From NCBI GenBank assembly GCA_937982565.1, contig CALJLN010000003.1, positions 1 through 64,000 of the forward strand: 64,000 nucleotides of DNA, read 5' to 3'. The notes below the pieces were generated by a model that saw only the letters and a list, made by a program, of their open reading frames with translations, made no database searches and had not been told where the DNA came from. The position numbers and the translations under genes are program-made. This document shows, one piece after another, positions 1-8,433 of this stretch. The stretch comes from UBA2421 sp002343075. Its GTDB lineage: Bacteria; Planctomycetota; Phycisphaerae; Tepidisphaerales; Tepidisphaeraceae. Each line of letters begins with the position of its first letter. Within the stretch, counting starts at the first letter, position 1.

Positions 1-351
1 GTCCCAAGGGTTTGGCTGTTCGCCAATTAAAGCGGTACGCGAGCTGGGTTCAGACCGGCGTGAGCCAGGTCGGTCCCTATCTGTTGCGGGCGTAGGAACC
101 TTGACGGCGATTCTTCCATAGTACGAGAGGATTTGGAAGGACTGACCCCTGGTGTACCAGTTGTCGCGCTAGCGGCACGGCTGGGTAGCTATGTCAGGAA
201 AGGATAAACGCTGAAAGCATCTAAGCGTGAAGCCAACGTCAAGACAAGGGTTCCCATGAGACCCCCGGTAGACTACCGGGTTGATAGGCTGGAGCTGTAC
301 GGACTGAAAGGTCTTTAGGTTACCAGTACTAATGGTCGATTGGCTTGGCCA
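1..351 (+). rRNA. rrl: 23S ribosomal RNA, 3' end (partial)
   Basis: The window opens inside a 23S rRNA. The sarcin-ricin loop (agtacgagaggA-type sequence at about 120-131) and the conserved domain VI segments that follow, including the tail around 321-335 (taccagtactaatggtcga), are directly readable. The 5' part lies outside the window. The exact 3' end is estimated from the usual terminal stem and may be off by about 10 bases. The 5S gene follows in the same direction, so an rrn operon is being read out of the left edge. Confidence 0.95.
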
Positions 352-478
352 TATTTATCGACTGCCGTCGATCTACAACCGTGGATCAGACTTATGTCTA
401 GAGTATGTCGAAAGCATTCACCTAAAGAAAGTTGTTCGACAATTTGAAAGCGAATCTCACGTAACACTTGCAATCACA

Positions 479-508
479 CCCCGGTCGGTGGGAAACCGCC
501 GTCCGGGG
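479..508 (+). other. Spacer hairpin with GAAA tetraloop, 23S-5S spacer
   Basis: The arms 479-491 and 496-508 pair over 13 positions with one T-T mismatch and one G-T wobble, closed by a GAAA tetraloop at 492-495. It sits four bases before the 5S rRNA, where a processing stem for RNase III or RNase E type maturation would be expected. The structure is seen in the sequence; the processing role is inference. The rest of the spacer (352-478) holds no tRNA and no gene. Confidence 0.6.
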
Positions 509-512
509 CTTT

Positions 513-619
513 GCTGGTGGCTATACCCGTAGGGTCATACCCGTTCCCATTCCGAACACGGTCGTCAAGCCTGCGGGGCCGATGATACTGCATCAGCGGG
601 AAAGTAGGTCACTGCCAGC
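513..619 (+). rRNA. rrf: 5S ribosomal RNA
   Basis: The length is about 107 bases. The conserved internal block (cccgttcccattccgaacac, about 539-558) is present, and the two ends (gctggtggc and gccagc) pair as the closing helix. It follows the 23S gene and precedes a strong terminator, as expected for the end of an rrn operon. End positions are accurate to a few bases. Confidence 0.93.
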
Positions 620-630
620 ATTAATCAACC

Positions 631-667
631 AAGACCCCCGATTCTCACGAGTCGGGGGTTTTTTGTT
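631..667 (+). terminator. Rho-independent terminator of the rRNA operon
   Basis: A GC-rich hairpin with arms gacccccg and cgggggtt closes a short loop and is followed by a run of seven T at 659-664 and beyond. It lies 12 bases after the 5S gene and is the clearest intrinsic terminator in the window. Confidence 0.9.
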
Positions 668-696
668 TTCTCACACGGCCTCCATACACTCTCCCC

Positions 697-1122
697 ATGC
701 CAAGACCCAAGCCCGCTGCCCGGCGGCGCATCATGCACATCGTCGAGGCGCTGCCCGAGGGTGTTGCAAAACCGGTTCTCACGCATCTGTGCCTCGAAGT
801 GCGCGGCAAGTGCTTCGGATGGTACATGGATAACCATCACGGCGACGGACGTTTGCAGCTCAACTGCAAGGCCCAGCCCGGCAAATCGCACGCGCTCGCA
901 GCGCGATTCCCAGGTGTGTTTCACATTCCCGCCTATGTGGGCAACAAGGGTTGGATCGGCGTATGGCTCGATGTGCCCGGTGTCGATTGGAAGTTGCTTA
1001 AGGTCTTGCTGACCGAGGCCTATTGCTTCGTCGCGCCCGCCCGGCTGCTTCAATTGCTCGAAGCCGGAGAATCCCCGCCCGCCGCCGCAGATTTCGGGAA
1101 ACTATCGCTTCGACGGCGGTGA
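697..1122 (+). CDS. MmcQ/YjbR family protein (DUF419)
   Basis: The 141-residue protein matches the MmcQ/YjbR small-protein fold: an N-terminal helix, a cluster of aromatic and basic residues (KCFGWYMDNHHGDGR, residues 38-52), the K-x-G-W-I-G-V-W-L-D segment near residue 84, and a C-terminal helical tail. Members are called DNA-binding-like from structure, but the biological role is not established. The start follows the rRNA terminator by 29 bases. A UvrC-like gene follows after 48 bases on the same strand, so the two may be co-transcribed. Function beyond family level cannot be given. Confidence 0.82.
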   Translation: MPRPKPAARRRIMHIVEALPEGVAKPVLTHLCLEVRGKCFGWYMDNHHGDGRLQLNCKAQPGKSHALAARFPGVFHIPAYVGNKGWIGVWLDVPGVDWKLLKVLLTEAYCFVAPARLLQLLEAGESPPAAADFGKLSLRRR

Positions 1123-1170
1123 ATTCATTCGCTTTTGGCCGGTCGAATCGTACGATCCAAGGTGGCACCT

Positions 1171-2376
1171 GTGAAAGCAGCACCATTGGATCGACCGCCT
1201 CTTGACGACCTCATCGATTTTGATTCGTCGAGCGATATCGAGTCGCTCGCTTTGCGCGTGCCTGCGCGGTGGGTCGTGTATCTCTTCGCCGACAAGCAGG
1301 ATCGTGCCATCCAGTTGCTTTGCGTGAAGAATCTCCGCGCCAGTCTCCGCCGGAGGCTTGGGCCGGAGAGTGATGTTGAGCCGTCGAAGCGTGTCGATTA
1401 CCGCCAGCTCGTCCGGCGGGTGTACTGGACGCGCGTCGATAGCGAGTTTGAGGCGGATCTGCTCTATCTTCGCACCGTTCGAGAGTTGTTTCCCGCCGGT
1501 TACGCAAAGCTCGTGGCGCTTCGACCGGCCTGGTTTGTCGAGGTCGATTGCGATGCCCGGTTTCCGCGCTATTCCCGCACCGACGCGCCGGGCTCAACCT
1601 CCGGGGAGGTCTTCGGCCCGCTGGAAGATAAAGCCACCGCGACCCGGCTGATCGAACGGCTGGAAGACTGGTTCGACCTCTGCCGGTACCACAACATCCT
1701 GCAGCAAGCGCCGCATGGTAAAGCCTGTGCCTATAAGGAGATGGGACGCTGCCCGGCACCCTGCGACGGCAGCGTGTCGATGGAGCAGTATCGACAACTC
1801 GTCCGACTGAGCGCCAAGACCCTCGCCGACCCCGACGACTACATTCGCGCGCAACAGGCGCGCATGCAGCAGGCCGCTTCCTCACTGCAGTTTGAAGCAG
1901 CGGGGCGGATCAAGGCGTACATTGCCTCGTTGTCACAGCTAACCACGCCTGTTTTTCGGAATATCCGGCGTTTTGAGGACCTTCGTTTCGTCACTTTACA
2001 ACATGGCCCTTCCAGAAGAGCTGCGAAGGTGTTTCTGGTCACACCAACCGAAGTTCGGCCGATCGCGTGCCTGCTCGATAAGCCCTCACCCGGCAGCGGC
2101 ATCGTGCAGGCGGCGCTTGCGGCGGCATCGCGCGTGGAGGCATTTGATATCGGGGCGCGGGAGACCTTCGGCATTGTCGCCCGCCACCTGTTCGCAGAAA
2201 AGCAGGCCGGCATCTGGATTCCGATCGACAAGCTCGACGAATCGTCGCTGGCAAAAGCCTATGGTGAGATTCGGAAGGACAAGTCGCCCGATGTCGCCGC
2301 CGGGCAATCTGCCGATGATGATGCCTCCGGCGACGAGGGGATTGTGCGGGAAATCCAGCCGTTTGTGCAGATCTGA
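1171..2376 (+). CDS. UvrC-like protein without the C-terminal nuclease half
   Basis: The 401-residue protein resembles the N-terminal part of UvrC. It has a degenerate GIY-YIG region (the GIY and YIG positions read VVYLF and LLCV), a retained acidic position in SEFEADLLYLRTV, the Cys motif YKEMGRCPAPCDG (about residues 193-205) and a UVR-type helix pair (SSLQFEAAGRIKAYI) thought to contact UvrB. The RNase H-like and helix-hairpin-helix domains of full UvrC are absent. I chose GTG 1171 because AAGGTGG lies five bases upstream; an in-frame TTG at 1135 would add 12 residues without a ribosome site. Role: probably a UvrC paralogue or regulator, since loss of the catalytic motif argues against an active excinuclease. 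Confidence 0.78.
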   Translation: MKAAPLDRPPLDDLIDFDSSSDIESLALRVPARWVVYLFADKQDRAIQLLCVKNLRASLRRRLGPESDVEPSKRVDYRQLVRRVYWTRVDSEFEADLLYLRTVRELFPAGYAKLVALRPAWFVEVDCDARFPRYSRTDAPGSTSGEVFGPLEDKATATRLIERLEDWFDLCRYHNILQQAPHGKACAYKEMGRCPAPCDGSVSMEQYRQLVRLSAKTLADPDDYIRAQQARMQQAASSLQFEAAGRIKAYIASLSQLTTPVFRNIRRFEDLRFVTLQHGPSRRAAKVFLVTPTEVRPIACLLDKPSPGSGIVQAALAAASRVEAFDIGARETFGIVARHLFAEKQAGIWIPIDKLDESSLAKAYGEIRKDKSPDVAAGQSADDDASGDEGIVREIQPFVQI

Positions 2377-2479
2377 CCGGGGCCACCGAAGCCGGTGCGG
2401 GGCGCGCCAAATCATTCTGAAGCGGTTTGTGCAGACGTGCCGATAAAACTTCAAGTCGCGCTGTGGCGACACAACCTTG

Positions 2480-2755
2480 ATGCCGCACCCTGGTGAGCAC
2501 TGTCCGTTCCTCAACCGATCCGATCCGCGCTGCGGGAACAACTTCAGTCTCGACCGACTTTGCCACGCGCTGAGGCATTGCACCGGAAACTATTCCGCCT
2601 GCCCGACTTACGTTGAATTGCTGGTGGAGCGGCAGGCGCGTCGGCAGTCGGTGGCGCGTAGTATGGGTGGGAATGGCCAGTCGATCGTCCAGGTCAGTAT
2701 CGCAGGTCGAACCGCCGCCGTTGGTGAGGCGGTTCCTCTCGCATCTTGCGGCTGA
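2480..2755 (+). CDS. Small cysteine-rich protein, unknown function
   Basis: The 91-residue reading frame has five regularly placed cysteines in its first half (C8, C18, C28, C34, C41) inside a sequence with clear protein character: CPFLNRSDPRC followed by FSLDRL, HALRHC and ACPTYVELLVERQ. I believe similar short proteins occur in planctomycetes, from memory and not from a search. The pattern suggests a bound metal or Fe-S cluster (inference). The last 30 residues look unconstrained and overlap the start of the Xer recombinase frame by 83 bases, so the true end or the Xer start may differ. The whole gap between the UvrC-like gene and xer is otherwise empty. Confidence 0.6.
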   Translation: MPHPGEHCPFLNRSDPRCGNNFSLDRLCHALRHCTGNYSACPTYVELLVERQARRQSVARSMGGNGQSIVQVSIAGRTAAVGEAVPLASCG

Positions 2756-3596
2756 GCGCGGCCTTGCGCCCAACACGCTTGCCGCCTATCGCCGCGATCT
2801 CGTCAGCCTCGTCGAGCACTTCAACAGTACCGCCACCACTCTGGAGCAAGCTCGACCTCACGATTTCACGGGTTATCTCCGCGAGCAGACTCGTCAGGGC
2901 AAGTCGACCAAGACCCTCGCCCGCAGGGTTGCGGCGATACGCGTTCTCCTACGCTACATGAGCAGCGAAGGGAAAGACGTGGAGTTGATCCTTCAACATA
3001 TCGAACGCCCGAAGCCGGAACGGTCCTTGCCCAAGATTCTAAGCCGCACGCACGTTAATGAGCTGATCGCCGCGCCCGATCCGAATTCACCGATGTTCTC
3101 CCGCGATGTTGCAATTCTCGAACTGCTCTACGCGAGTGGGCTTCGAGCGTCCGAACTGTGCGAACTTCCGCTGCGCGATGTGAGTCTACAGGTGGGATGT
3201 GTTCGAGTGCTGGGAAAGGGCCGCAAAGAGCGCGTAGTGCCCATAGGCCGGGCGGCGGGGATTGCGATCGAGCGATACATCAGCGAGACGAGGCCAACGC
3301 TCGATAAGCAGCGATCGGACAGGCTGTTTCTGTCAAGGACAGGCCGACCGCTGGAGCGCGTGGCGCTCTGGCAGCTTATCGAGAAGTATGCGAAGAAGTC
3401 CGGGCTGTATTCGAGAGGTGTCTCGCCGCACACGCTTCGCCACTGTTTTGCCAGCCACCTATTAAGCGGCGGGGCGGACCTGCGTGTTGTGCAGGAGTTG
3501 CTGGGGCATGCCGACGTCAGCACGACGCAGGTTTACACCCATGTCGATTCTGACCGTATCCGGGCTGTTCACAGGAAGTTTCACCCGCGCGCCTGA
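2673..3596 (+). CDS. xerD: Tyrosine recombinase, XerC/XerD type
   Basis: The protein has 307 residues, the normal Xer size. The N-terminal SAM-like core-binding domain (residues 14-100) precedes the catalytic domain with all expected residues: R158 (SGLRASELC), K182 (GKGRKER), H253 and R256 (PHTLRHCFASHLL), H279 (LLGHADVSTTQ) and the nucleophile Y288 (VYTH). It should act with a partner recombinase at dif to resolve chromosome dimers. ATG 2673 gives the family length; the longer TTG 2613 start adds a low-complexity stretch. XerC and XerD cannot be told apart here, and no mobile element surrounds it, so a housekeeping role is likely. Confidence 0.9.
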   Translation: MASRSSRSVSQVEPPPLVRRFLSHLAAERGLAPNTLAAYRRDLVSLVEHFNSTATTLEQARPHDFTGYLREQTRQGKSTKTLARRVAAIRVLLRYMSSEGKDVELILQHIERPKPERSLPKILSRTHVNELIAAPDPNSPMFSRDVAILELLYASGLRASELCELPLRDVSLQVGCVRVLGKGRKERVVPIGRAAGIAIERYISETRPTLDKQRSDRLFLSRTGRPLERVALWQLIEKYAKKSGLYSRGVSPHTLRHCFASHLLSGGADLRVVQELLGHADVSTTQVYTHVDSDRIRAVHRKFHPRA

Positions 3597-3620
3597 CGGC
3601 CCTTACGGCGCGGCCCTTGA

Positions 3621-3839
3621 TTACGCCGCAACCGCGTCGCGAAAAGGCAGCTTCTGGTTCTGCAGGCAGACGGCCAGGAAAATGTGTCGCAGGCGTTCGA
3701 TGCTTGCCGACTGAAGAAAGTCATCGGTTAGATCGAGCGGAAATCGGGCGGGGTAAGATCGAAACTGTTCGATGAGCACCGGCCGGCTCATAGCTGAGAT
3801 GGTGGTGACGAGTTGTTCGATCTGATCGTTTCGCAGCAT
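3621..3839 (-). CDS. Small conserved-looking protein, unknown function
   Basis: The 72-residue protein has evenly spaced hydrophobic positions and a compact sequence (PVLIEQFRSYPARFPLDL, then SIERLRHIFLAVCLQNQ). GGAGAAAG stands seven bases before the ATG. I recall short planctomycete proteins with the LRHIF-x-CLQ ending, but no search was possible. It probably forms an operon with the proline-repeat gene 54 bases upstream, and it converges with xer. No function can be assigned. Confidence 0.65.
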   Translation of the reverse strand: MLRNDQIEQLVTTISAMSRPVLIEQFRSYPARFPLDLTDDFLQSASIERLRHIFLAVCLQNQKLPFRDAVAA

Positions 3840-3893
3840 GACTTTCTCCGCACGAACGAAAGACGCCGCCGACCGGGTGTGGTTTCACCGGAA

Positions 3894-4349
3894 CTAGCCG
3901 ACAACATCAACTAACACGCCCCTGCGAAACCTATCGGGCCGATAGCGGATCAGCTTAACAACCTCAGTCGCCGGCGGGGGAGGCAACGGTTGCTCCCACG
4001 GCAGTACGGCCCACGGGGGTTGAATCGGGTTGGGCAGGTCGCGCCGATGTTCCGGCTCGGTGGGGCCCGCGTACAGTGTGGGAGTTCGCTCGATCGCAGG
4101 GTCTGGATGCACGACTATCCGAGGTTCAATCTCTGGTTCTGGTGTGATGGCGAAACGTGGATGAATCTCGGGTTCGGGCGTCACGGAACGGCGCGGGCCG
4201 ATCCTGGCGCAATCGCCGTCGCCGCATCCCGCCGACGGTCCGCCATCTGCCATCGCCCCGCGGATGAGGCGTACGACCTGCAGGTCAATCGCAGCGACGA
4301 GGAGCGAGATGTTTGAGGGCAACGCCGGTGAGACCACATTTCCCAACAC
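3894..4349 (-). CDS. Proline-periodic repeat protein, unknown function
   Basis: The predicted 151 residues contain three consecutive 12-residue units near residues 57-92 that follow the pattern P-E-P-E-I-x-P-R-aliphatic, then a proline-rich tail (PPWAVLPWEQPLPPPP). Such periodicity is not expected from a chance frame. The GTG start at 4349 has no good ribosome site; ATG 4253 would give a shorter protein that keeps all repeats. No signal peptide is obvious. It lies upstream of the 72-residue gene and is divergent from queA. It may be an extended linker or cell-surface scaffold (weak inference). Confidence 0.5.
   Translation of the reverse strand: MLGNVVSPALPSNISLLVAAIDLQVVRLIRGAMADGGPSAGCGDGDCARIGPRRSVTPEPEIHPRFAITPEPEIEPRIVVHPDPAIERTPTLYAGPTEPEHRRDLPNPIQPPWAVLPWEQPLPPPPATEVVKLIRYRPDRFRRGVLVDVVG
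4074..4181 (-). repeat. Three tandem 36-bp coding repeats (12-residue units)
   Basis: The units start with TPEPEIHP, TPEPEIEP and HPDPAIER; each is 12 residues long. The alternation of Pro, acidic and aliphatic positions suggests an extended, possibly polyproline-II-like rod. Confidence 0.55.
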
Positions 4350-4519
4350 GCAAACCGGCGTACCCGCTGGGAGGCGTCGCGTGATCGGTGAGAGAAATGC
4401 CCGGAAATCGCATAAAATGAGGACAATTGATCGCGACGTGTGGTTCGTGAGATAGTCCGGTTATGCCGGATGTTGCAGCGAATCAACATCGACCCAGCGC
4501 GCGACCTGTTACGAGTCAC

Positions 4520-5563
4520 ATGAACATCCATCAACTCGACTTTGTTCTTCCGCCCGAACTGATTGCGCAAGCTCCCACGGTCCGGCGGGCTGATTCGCGG
4601 CTGTTGCACTACCGTCGCGATGAACGATCTATGGCCCACCGGGCTTTTGCAGAATTGCCGTCGCTGCTAAGGCCGGGCGATCTGCTCGTGTTCAATGATG
4701 CGCGCGTCATCCCCGCCCGATTTGCACTGCGTAAGCCGAGCGGCGGCCGGGTTGAGGGTCTGTTTATCGGACAAACCTCCCCGCGGCGGTGGCAGGTGAT
4801 GCTGCGAAATCTGGGGGGAGTGCGCGCGGGTGGGTCACTTTTTTTTGCCAATGACCCGTCAATTGGCGCGTCGGTGATTGAGCAGTACGACGATGGGCGA
4901 TACCTGATCGAAGTCGATTTCGACCGTGGCGCCCCTGAACTGTTGTCGCGCCTGGGCCGCATGCCCCTGCCGCCTTACATCAAGCGAGCAAAGGATGAAG
5001 ACGCGCGCGATGATCTGGACCGCGATCGATATCAGACTGTCTACGCCCGCGAGCCGGGCAGTGTCGCCGCACCCACCGCCGGGCTACACTTCACGCCAGA
5101 CATTTTTGATGCGCTAAAGAGTTGTGGGGTCGAATGCGCATATCTCACGCTTCATGTGGGGCTGGGCACATTCAAACCGATCGCAACCGAAACGCTGGAA
5201 ACACATTCGATGCACACAGAGCGTTACAGCATTCCCGCTTCAACGGCGGAAGCGATCAACACCGCAAGGCGCGAAAGGCGACGCGTCATAGCAGTTGGCA
5301 CCACCAGTGCCCGCGTGCTGGAGAGCCAGCCGCGGGGCGATGTGATCGAACCAAACTCGGGCGAGACAGCGATTTTCATCTACCCGCCTTATGAGTGGAA
5401 GCATGTCGATGCGCTGGTCACCAACTTTCACCTGCCGCGCAGCACACTCATCGCGCTGGTAGCGGCGATGATCGGGCTTGAAGCGCAGCGGTGCATTTAT
5501 GCGGAGGCGATCGCGCGCAAGTATCGTTTTTTCAGTTACGGCGACGCCATGTTCGTGGAGTAG
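4520..5563 (+). CDS. queA: S-adenosylmethionine:tRNA ribosyltransferase-isomerase
   Basis: QueA transfers and isomerises the ribosyl group of AdoMet onto 7-aminomethyl-7-deazaguanine at tRNA position 34, giving epoxyqueuosine. The 347-residue product shows the family landmarks: N-terminal LPPELIAQ-P, RPGDLLVFNDARVIPAR (about residues 52-68), GRMPLPPYIKR, TVYA-EPGSVAAPTAGLHFT, HVGLGTFKP and the C-terminal NFHLPRSTL and YRFFSYGDAM. The start MNIHQLDF matches the family N-terminus; ATG 4463 would add 19 residues with no ribosome site. A second queuosine-pathway gene, queD, lies 50 kb away, so the pathway is dispersed. Confidence 0.96.
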   Translation: MNIHQLDFVLPPELIAQAPTVRRADSRLLHYRRDERSMAHRAFAELPSLLRPGDLLVFNDARVIPARFALRKPSGGRVEGLFIGQTSPRRWQVMLRNLGGVRAGGSLFFANDPSIGASVIEQYDDGRYLIEVDFDRGAPELLSRLGRMPLPPYIKRAKDEDARDDLDRDRYQTVYAREPGSVAAPTAGLHFTPDIFDALKSCGVECAYLTLHVGLGTFKPIATETLETHSMHTERYSIPASTAEAINTARRERRRVIAVGTTSARVLESQPRGDVIEPNSGETAIFIYPPYEWKHVDALVTNFHLPRSTLIALVAAMIGLEAQRCIYAEAIARKYRFFSYGDAMFVE

Positions 5564-5621
5564 GCGCATTCACCGGCGCAGGTAAACACCAGTTGCCGCC
5601 GGAATTGCAGGTGATGCGTCG

Positions 5622-8246
5622 CTAGACTCCGACAGGTTCACCCTGAACGCCGGCGGCGCCACCGCGAAACGTGAAGTCCTGCCGATTCGCGTCAACGTCC
5701 ACCTCAATCGTATCCCCCTCGCCGAACTCCCCGCTGAGCAGTCGGGACGCCAGTGGGTTTTCAATTCGCTGCTGGATAAGCCGCTTCAACGGTCGCGCGC
5801 CGTACGCCGGATCGTATCCCTCCTCGGCGAGGAGCGCCGCTGCGGCGGGGGTGACTTGCAGCAGAAGGCCGCGCTGCGAAAGTCTGTTACGCAGATAGCG
5901 CAGCTGAACCTCGACAATCTTCGCAAGCTGGTCCTTTCGCAGGGGATGGAAGATGATCGACTCATCGATTCGGTTAATGAACTCCGGCCGAAACGCGCCT
6001 TTGAGAACATCTTTCACCGCTGCTTCCACTTCCCAATCGCTTGCGCCTTCGCCCATCAGCGTTTGAATGCGGTCGCTTCCAAGATTGCTGGTCATCACAA
6101 TGACAGTGTTCTTGAAGCTCACCGTGCGGCCGTGCCCGTCGGTCAGTCGGCCGTCGTCCAGCACCTGCAGCAGCACGTTGAAGACGTCGCGGTGCGCCTT
6201 CTCGATCTCATCAAAGAGCACCACACTGTAAGGACGCCGGCGCACGGCCTCGGTCAGCCGACCGCCTTCTTCGTACCCCACATATCCCGGCGGGGCACCG
6301 ATCAGTCTCGCTACGCTATGCTGCTCCATGAACTCGCTCATATCGATGCGGACCATCGCGTTATCGTCATCAAACAAAAACTCGGCGACGGCTTTGCACA
6401 ACTCGGTCTTGCCGACGCCGGTTGGGCCTAGAAAGAGGAAGCTGCCGATGGGTCGATTGGGATCGCCCAAGCCCGCGCGATTGCGTCGCACGGCGTTGCT
6501 GATCGCGAGAATCGCTTCATCCTGCCCGATGACCCGCGCGCCAAGCCGCTGTTCCATCTGCATCAGTTTTTCTCGCTCGCCTTCGAGCATCCGCGTCACC
6601 GGGACGCCAGTCCATCTGCTAACCACTTCGGCAATTTCTTCGCTGGTGACCGAATCCTTTACAATTGCATGGCCGGTATCGATGGCGGCCTGAATCGTCT
6701 GCTCTGCAGCGACCAGTTGGGTTTGCAGGGTGCTCAATTCGCCGTGCTTAAGGCGCGCCGCCAGTTCCCATTTGCCGTCGCGCTGCGCCTGATCCAGTTC
6801 GAGTTGCTTCTGCTGTATCTGCTCCTGCAGCTCCTTCACCTGGTCGGTCGCCTGCTTTTCGTTCTGCCAGCGCGTCATCAGCGGTGTGCGGCGCTCATTG
6901 AGGTCGGCCAGCTCTTTCTGGGCCTTCTCCAACTGCTGCTTGCTTGCGTTGTCTTTCTCAAGCTTGAGGGCTTCAATCTCGATTTGCAGTTGCATGACCT
7001 TTCGGTCCAGCTCATCTAGCTCAGCAGGCTTGCTGTCGTTCTCAATTCGCAGCCGTGACGCGGCTTCGTCGATCAGATCGATCGCCTTGTCGGGCAAAAA
7101 CCGGTCTTGAATATATCGATCGCTCAGCACCGCGGCGCTGACGATGGCGCTGTCGGTGATGCGCACGCCGTGGTGCCGTTCATAGCGCTCTTTCAGCCCG
7201 CGGAGGATCGAAATCGTGTCTTGCACGCTGGGCTGTCCGACGTGTATGGGCTGAAACCGGCGCTCAAAGGCCGGGTCTTTCTCGATATGCTCGCGATACT
7301 CATCGAGCGTTGTTGCGCCGATGGTCCGCAGCTCTCCACGCGCCAGCGCCGGCTTGAGCAAGTTACCGGCATCCATGGCACCTTCACTCTTGCCCGCGCC
7401 GACTACGGTATGCAGTTCGTCAATGAACAGAATGATCTGCCCGTCCGACTCGGTGACCTCTTTGATGACCGCCTTCAGGCGTTCTTCAAACTCCCCGCGG
7501 AACTTTGCACCGGCGATGAGCGCGCCCATGTCCAGAGCGATGATGCGCTTGCCCTGCAATCCGGTTGGAACATCGCCGTTGAGCATGCGAATGGCCAGCC
7601 CTTCAACGATCGCGGTTTTGCCGACGCCGGGTTCGCCAATGAGCACCGGGTTGTTTTTCGTTCGGCGGCTCAGGACCTGCATCGTTCGGCGGATTTCGTC
7701 GTCGCGGCCGATCACCGGATCGATCTTCCCCTGGCGGGCAAGCTCGATCAGATCGCGTCCATATTTGCTCAACGTCTGATAAGTCGCCTCAGGGTCGGCT
7801 GAGGTAACGCGTTGGTTGCCGCGGACGGCTTTCAGCGCCGCGAGGATGGTGTCCGCGGTGATTCCGTTGCCCGCCAGCAGATCGCGCAGGTCGCTCTTGA
7901 CCTGTGTCAGGCCGAGCAGCAGGTGTTCGGTGGAGAGATATTCGTCCTTGAGACGATCTGCCTCCTTCTGCGCACTGGTAAGAACCTCTTGTGTGGCGCG
8001 ATTGACTTGCAACTGCACGCCGGTGGCCTTTGGGAGTCGGTCTAGCTCTGCCTCGACTGTGGACGCGAGGCGCGCAAGATTTGCACCGAGCTTTTGTACG
8101 AGCGGTCGCACCACACCGTTTTCCTCGGCCATCAGACCGGCAAGCAAGTGCAGCGGGACGATTTCGGCATGGTTGCGCTCTTGTGCGAGTTGTTGCGCCC
8201 GCGCGACGGCCTCCTGCGCCTTCACGGTCAGTTTGTCCAAACGCAT
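5622..8246 (-). CDS. clpB: ATP-dependent disaggregase chaperone ClpB
   Basis: The 874-residue protein has the full ClpB layout: N-terminal repeat domain (residues 1-150), first AAA domain with GEPGVGKT (about 205) and the Walker B region ILFIDELHTVVGAG, a long coiled-coil middle domain (about 410-530), and a second AAA domain with GPTGVGKT (about 605). The middle domain separates it from ClpA and ClpC. It works with DnaK to solubilise aggregates. AAGGAG stands seven bases before the ATG. The upstream 187 bases hold two inverted repeats but no CIRCE element. The end of the protein lacks a ClpP-binding loop signature, as expected. Confidence 0.97.
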   Translation of the reverse strand: MRLDKLTVKAQEAVARAQQLAQERNHAEIVPLHLLAGLMAEENGVVRPLVQKLGANLARLASTVEAELDRLPKATGVQLQVNRATQEVLTSAQKEADRLKDEYLSTEHLLLGLTQVKSDLRDLLAGNGITADTILAALKAVRGNQRVTSADPEATYQTLSKYGRDLIELARQGKIDPVIGRDDEIRRTMQVLSRRTKNNPVLIGEPGVGKTAIVEGLAIRMLNGDVPTGLQGKRIIALDMGALIAGAKFRGEFEERLKAVIKEVTESDGQIILFIDELHTVVGAGKSEGAMDAGNLLKPALARGELRTIGATTLDEYREHIEKDPAFERRFQPIHVGQPSVQDTISILRGLKERYERHHGVRITDSAIVSAAVLSDRYIQDRFLPDKAIDLIDEAASRLRIENDSKPAELDELDRKVMQLQIEIEALKLEKDNASKQQLEKAQKELADLNERRTPLMTRWQNEKQATDQVKELQEQIQQKQLELDQAQRDGKWELAARLKHGELSTLQTQLVAAEQTIQAAIDTGHAIVKDSVTSEEIAEVVSRWTGVPVTRMLEGEREKLMQMEQRLGARVIGQDEAILAISNAVRRNRAGLGDPNRPIGSFLFLGPTGVGKTELCKAVAEFLFDDDNAMVRIDMSEFMEQHSVARLIGAPPGYVGYEEGGRLTEAVRRRPYSVVLFDEIEKAHRDVFNVLLQVLDDGRLTDGHGRTVSFKNTVIVMTSNLGSDRIQTLMGEGASDWEVEAAVKDVLKGAFRPEFINRIDESIIFHPLRKDQLAKIVEVQLRYLRNRLSQRGLLLQVTPAAAALLAEEGYDPAYGARPLKRLIQQRIENPLASRLLSGEFGEGDTIEVDVDANRQDFTFRGGAAGVQGEPVGV

Positions 8247-8376
8247 GGTACGACTCCTTCTGGCAAGCGCATCTCGCCGCCGAGAGGTGGAGTATCAATC
8301 TGTGTGCCAATGGGATCGAATGACCTTAAGTGATTATTTTGAATGACTTTATGGCGAAGTAGCCGCGTGCGCGATG

Positions 8377-8408
8377 CTGCCAAAATGGCAGTCTGCTGCG
8401 AGTCGCAG
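8377..8408. other. Two adjacent inverted repeats between lptG-like gene and clpB
   Basis: CTGCCA-AAA-TGGCAG (8377-8391) is followed five bases later by CTGCGA-G-TCGCAG (8396-8408). Each has perfect six-base arms. They lie 130-160 bases before clpB and 26 bases past the upstream gene's stop. Neither is followed by a T-run, so they are poor terminators; they could be protein-binding sites or a transcript-processing structure. Confidence 0.4.
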
Positions 8409-8433
8409 ATGTTCAGGTGCGCGACCTGCTCAG

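Noticed and set aside
352..478. tRNA in the 23S-5S spacer
   Set aside because: No cloverleaf or T-loop consensus is present.
5564..5621. Bidirectional terminator between queA and clpB
   Set aside because: A six-base stem (CCGGCG and CGCCGG) with an 18-base loop and no T-run is too weak.
8247..8340. Heat-shock sigma-32-like promoter before clpB (CTTAAG and CCCATT)
   Set aside because: The spacing of ten bases is too short and the boxes match weakly; no CIRCE palindrome was found either.
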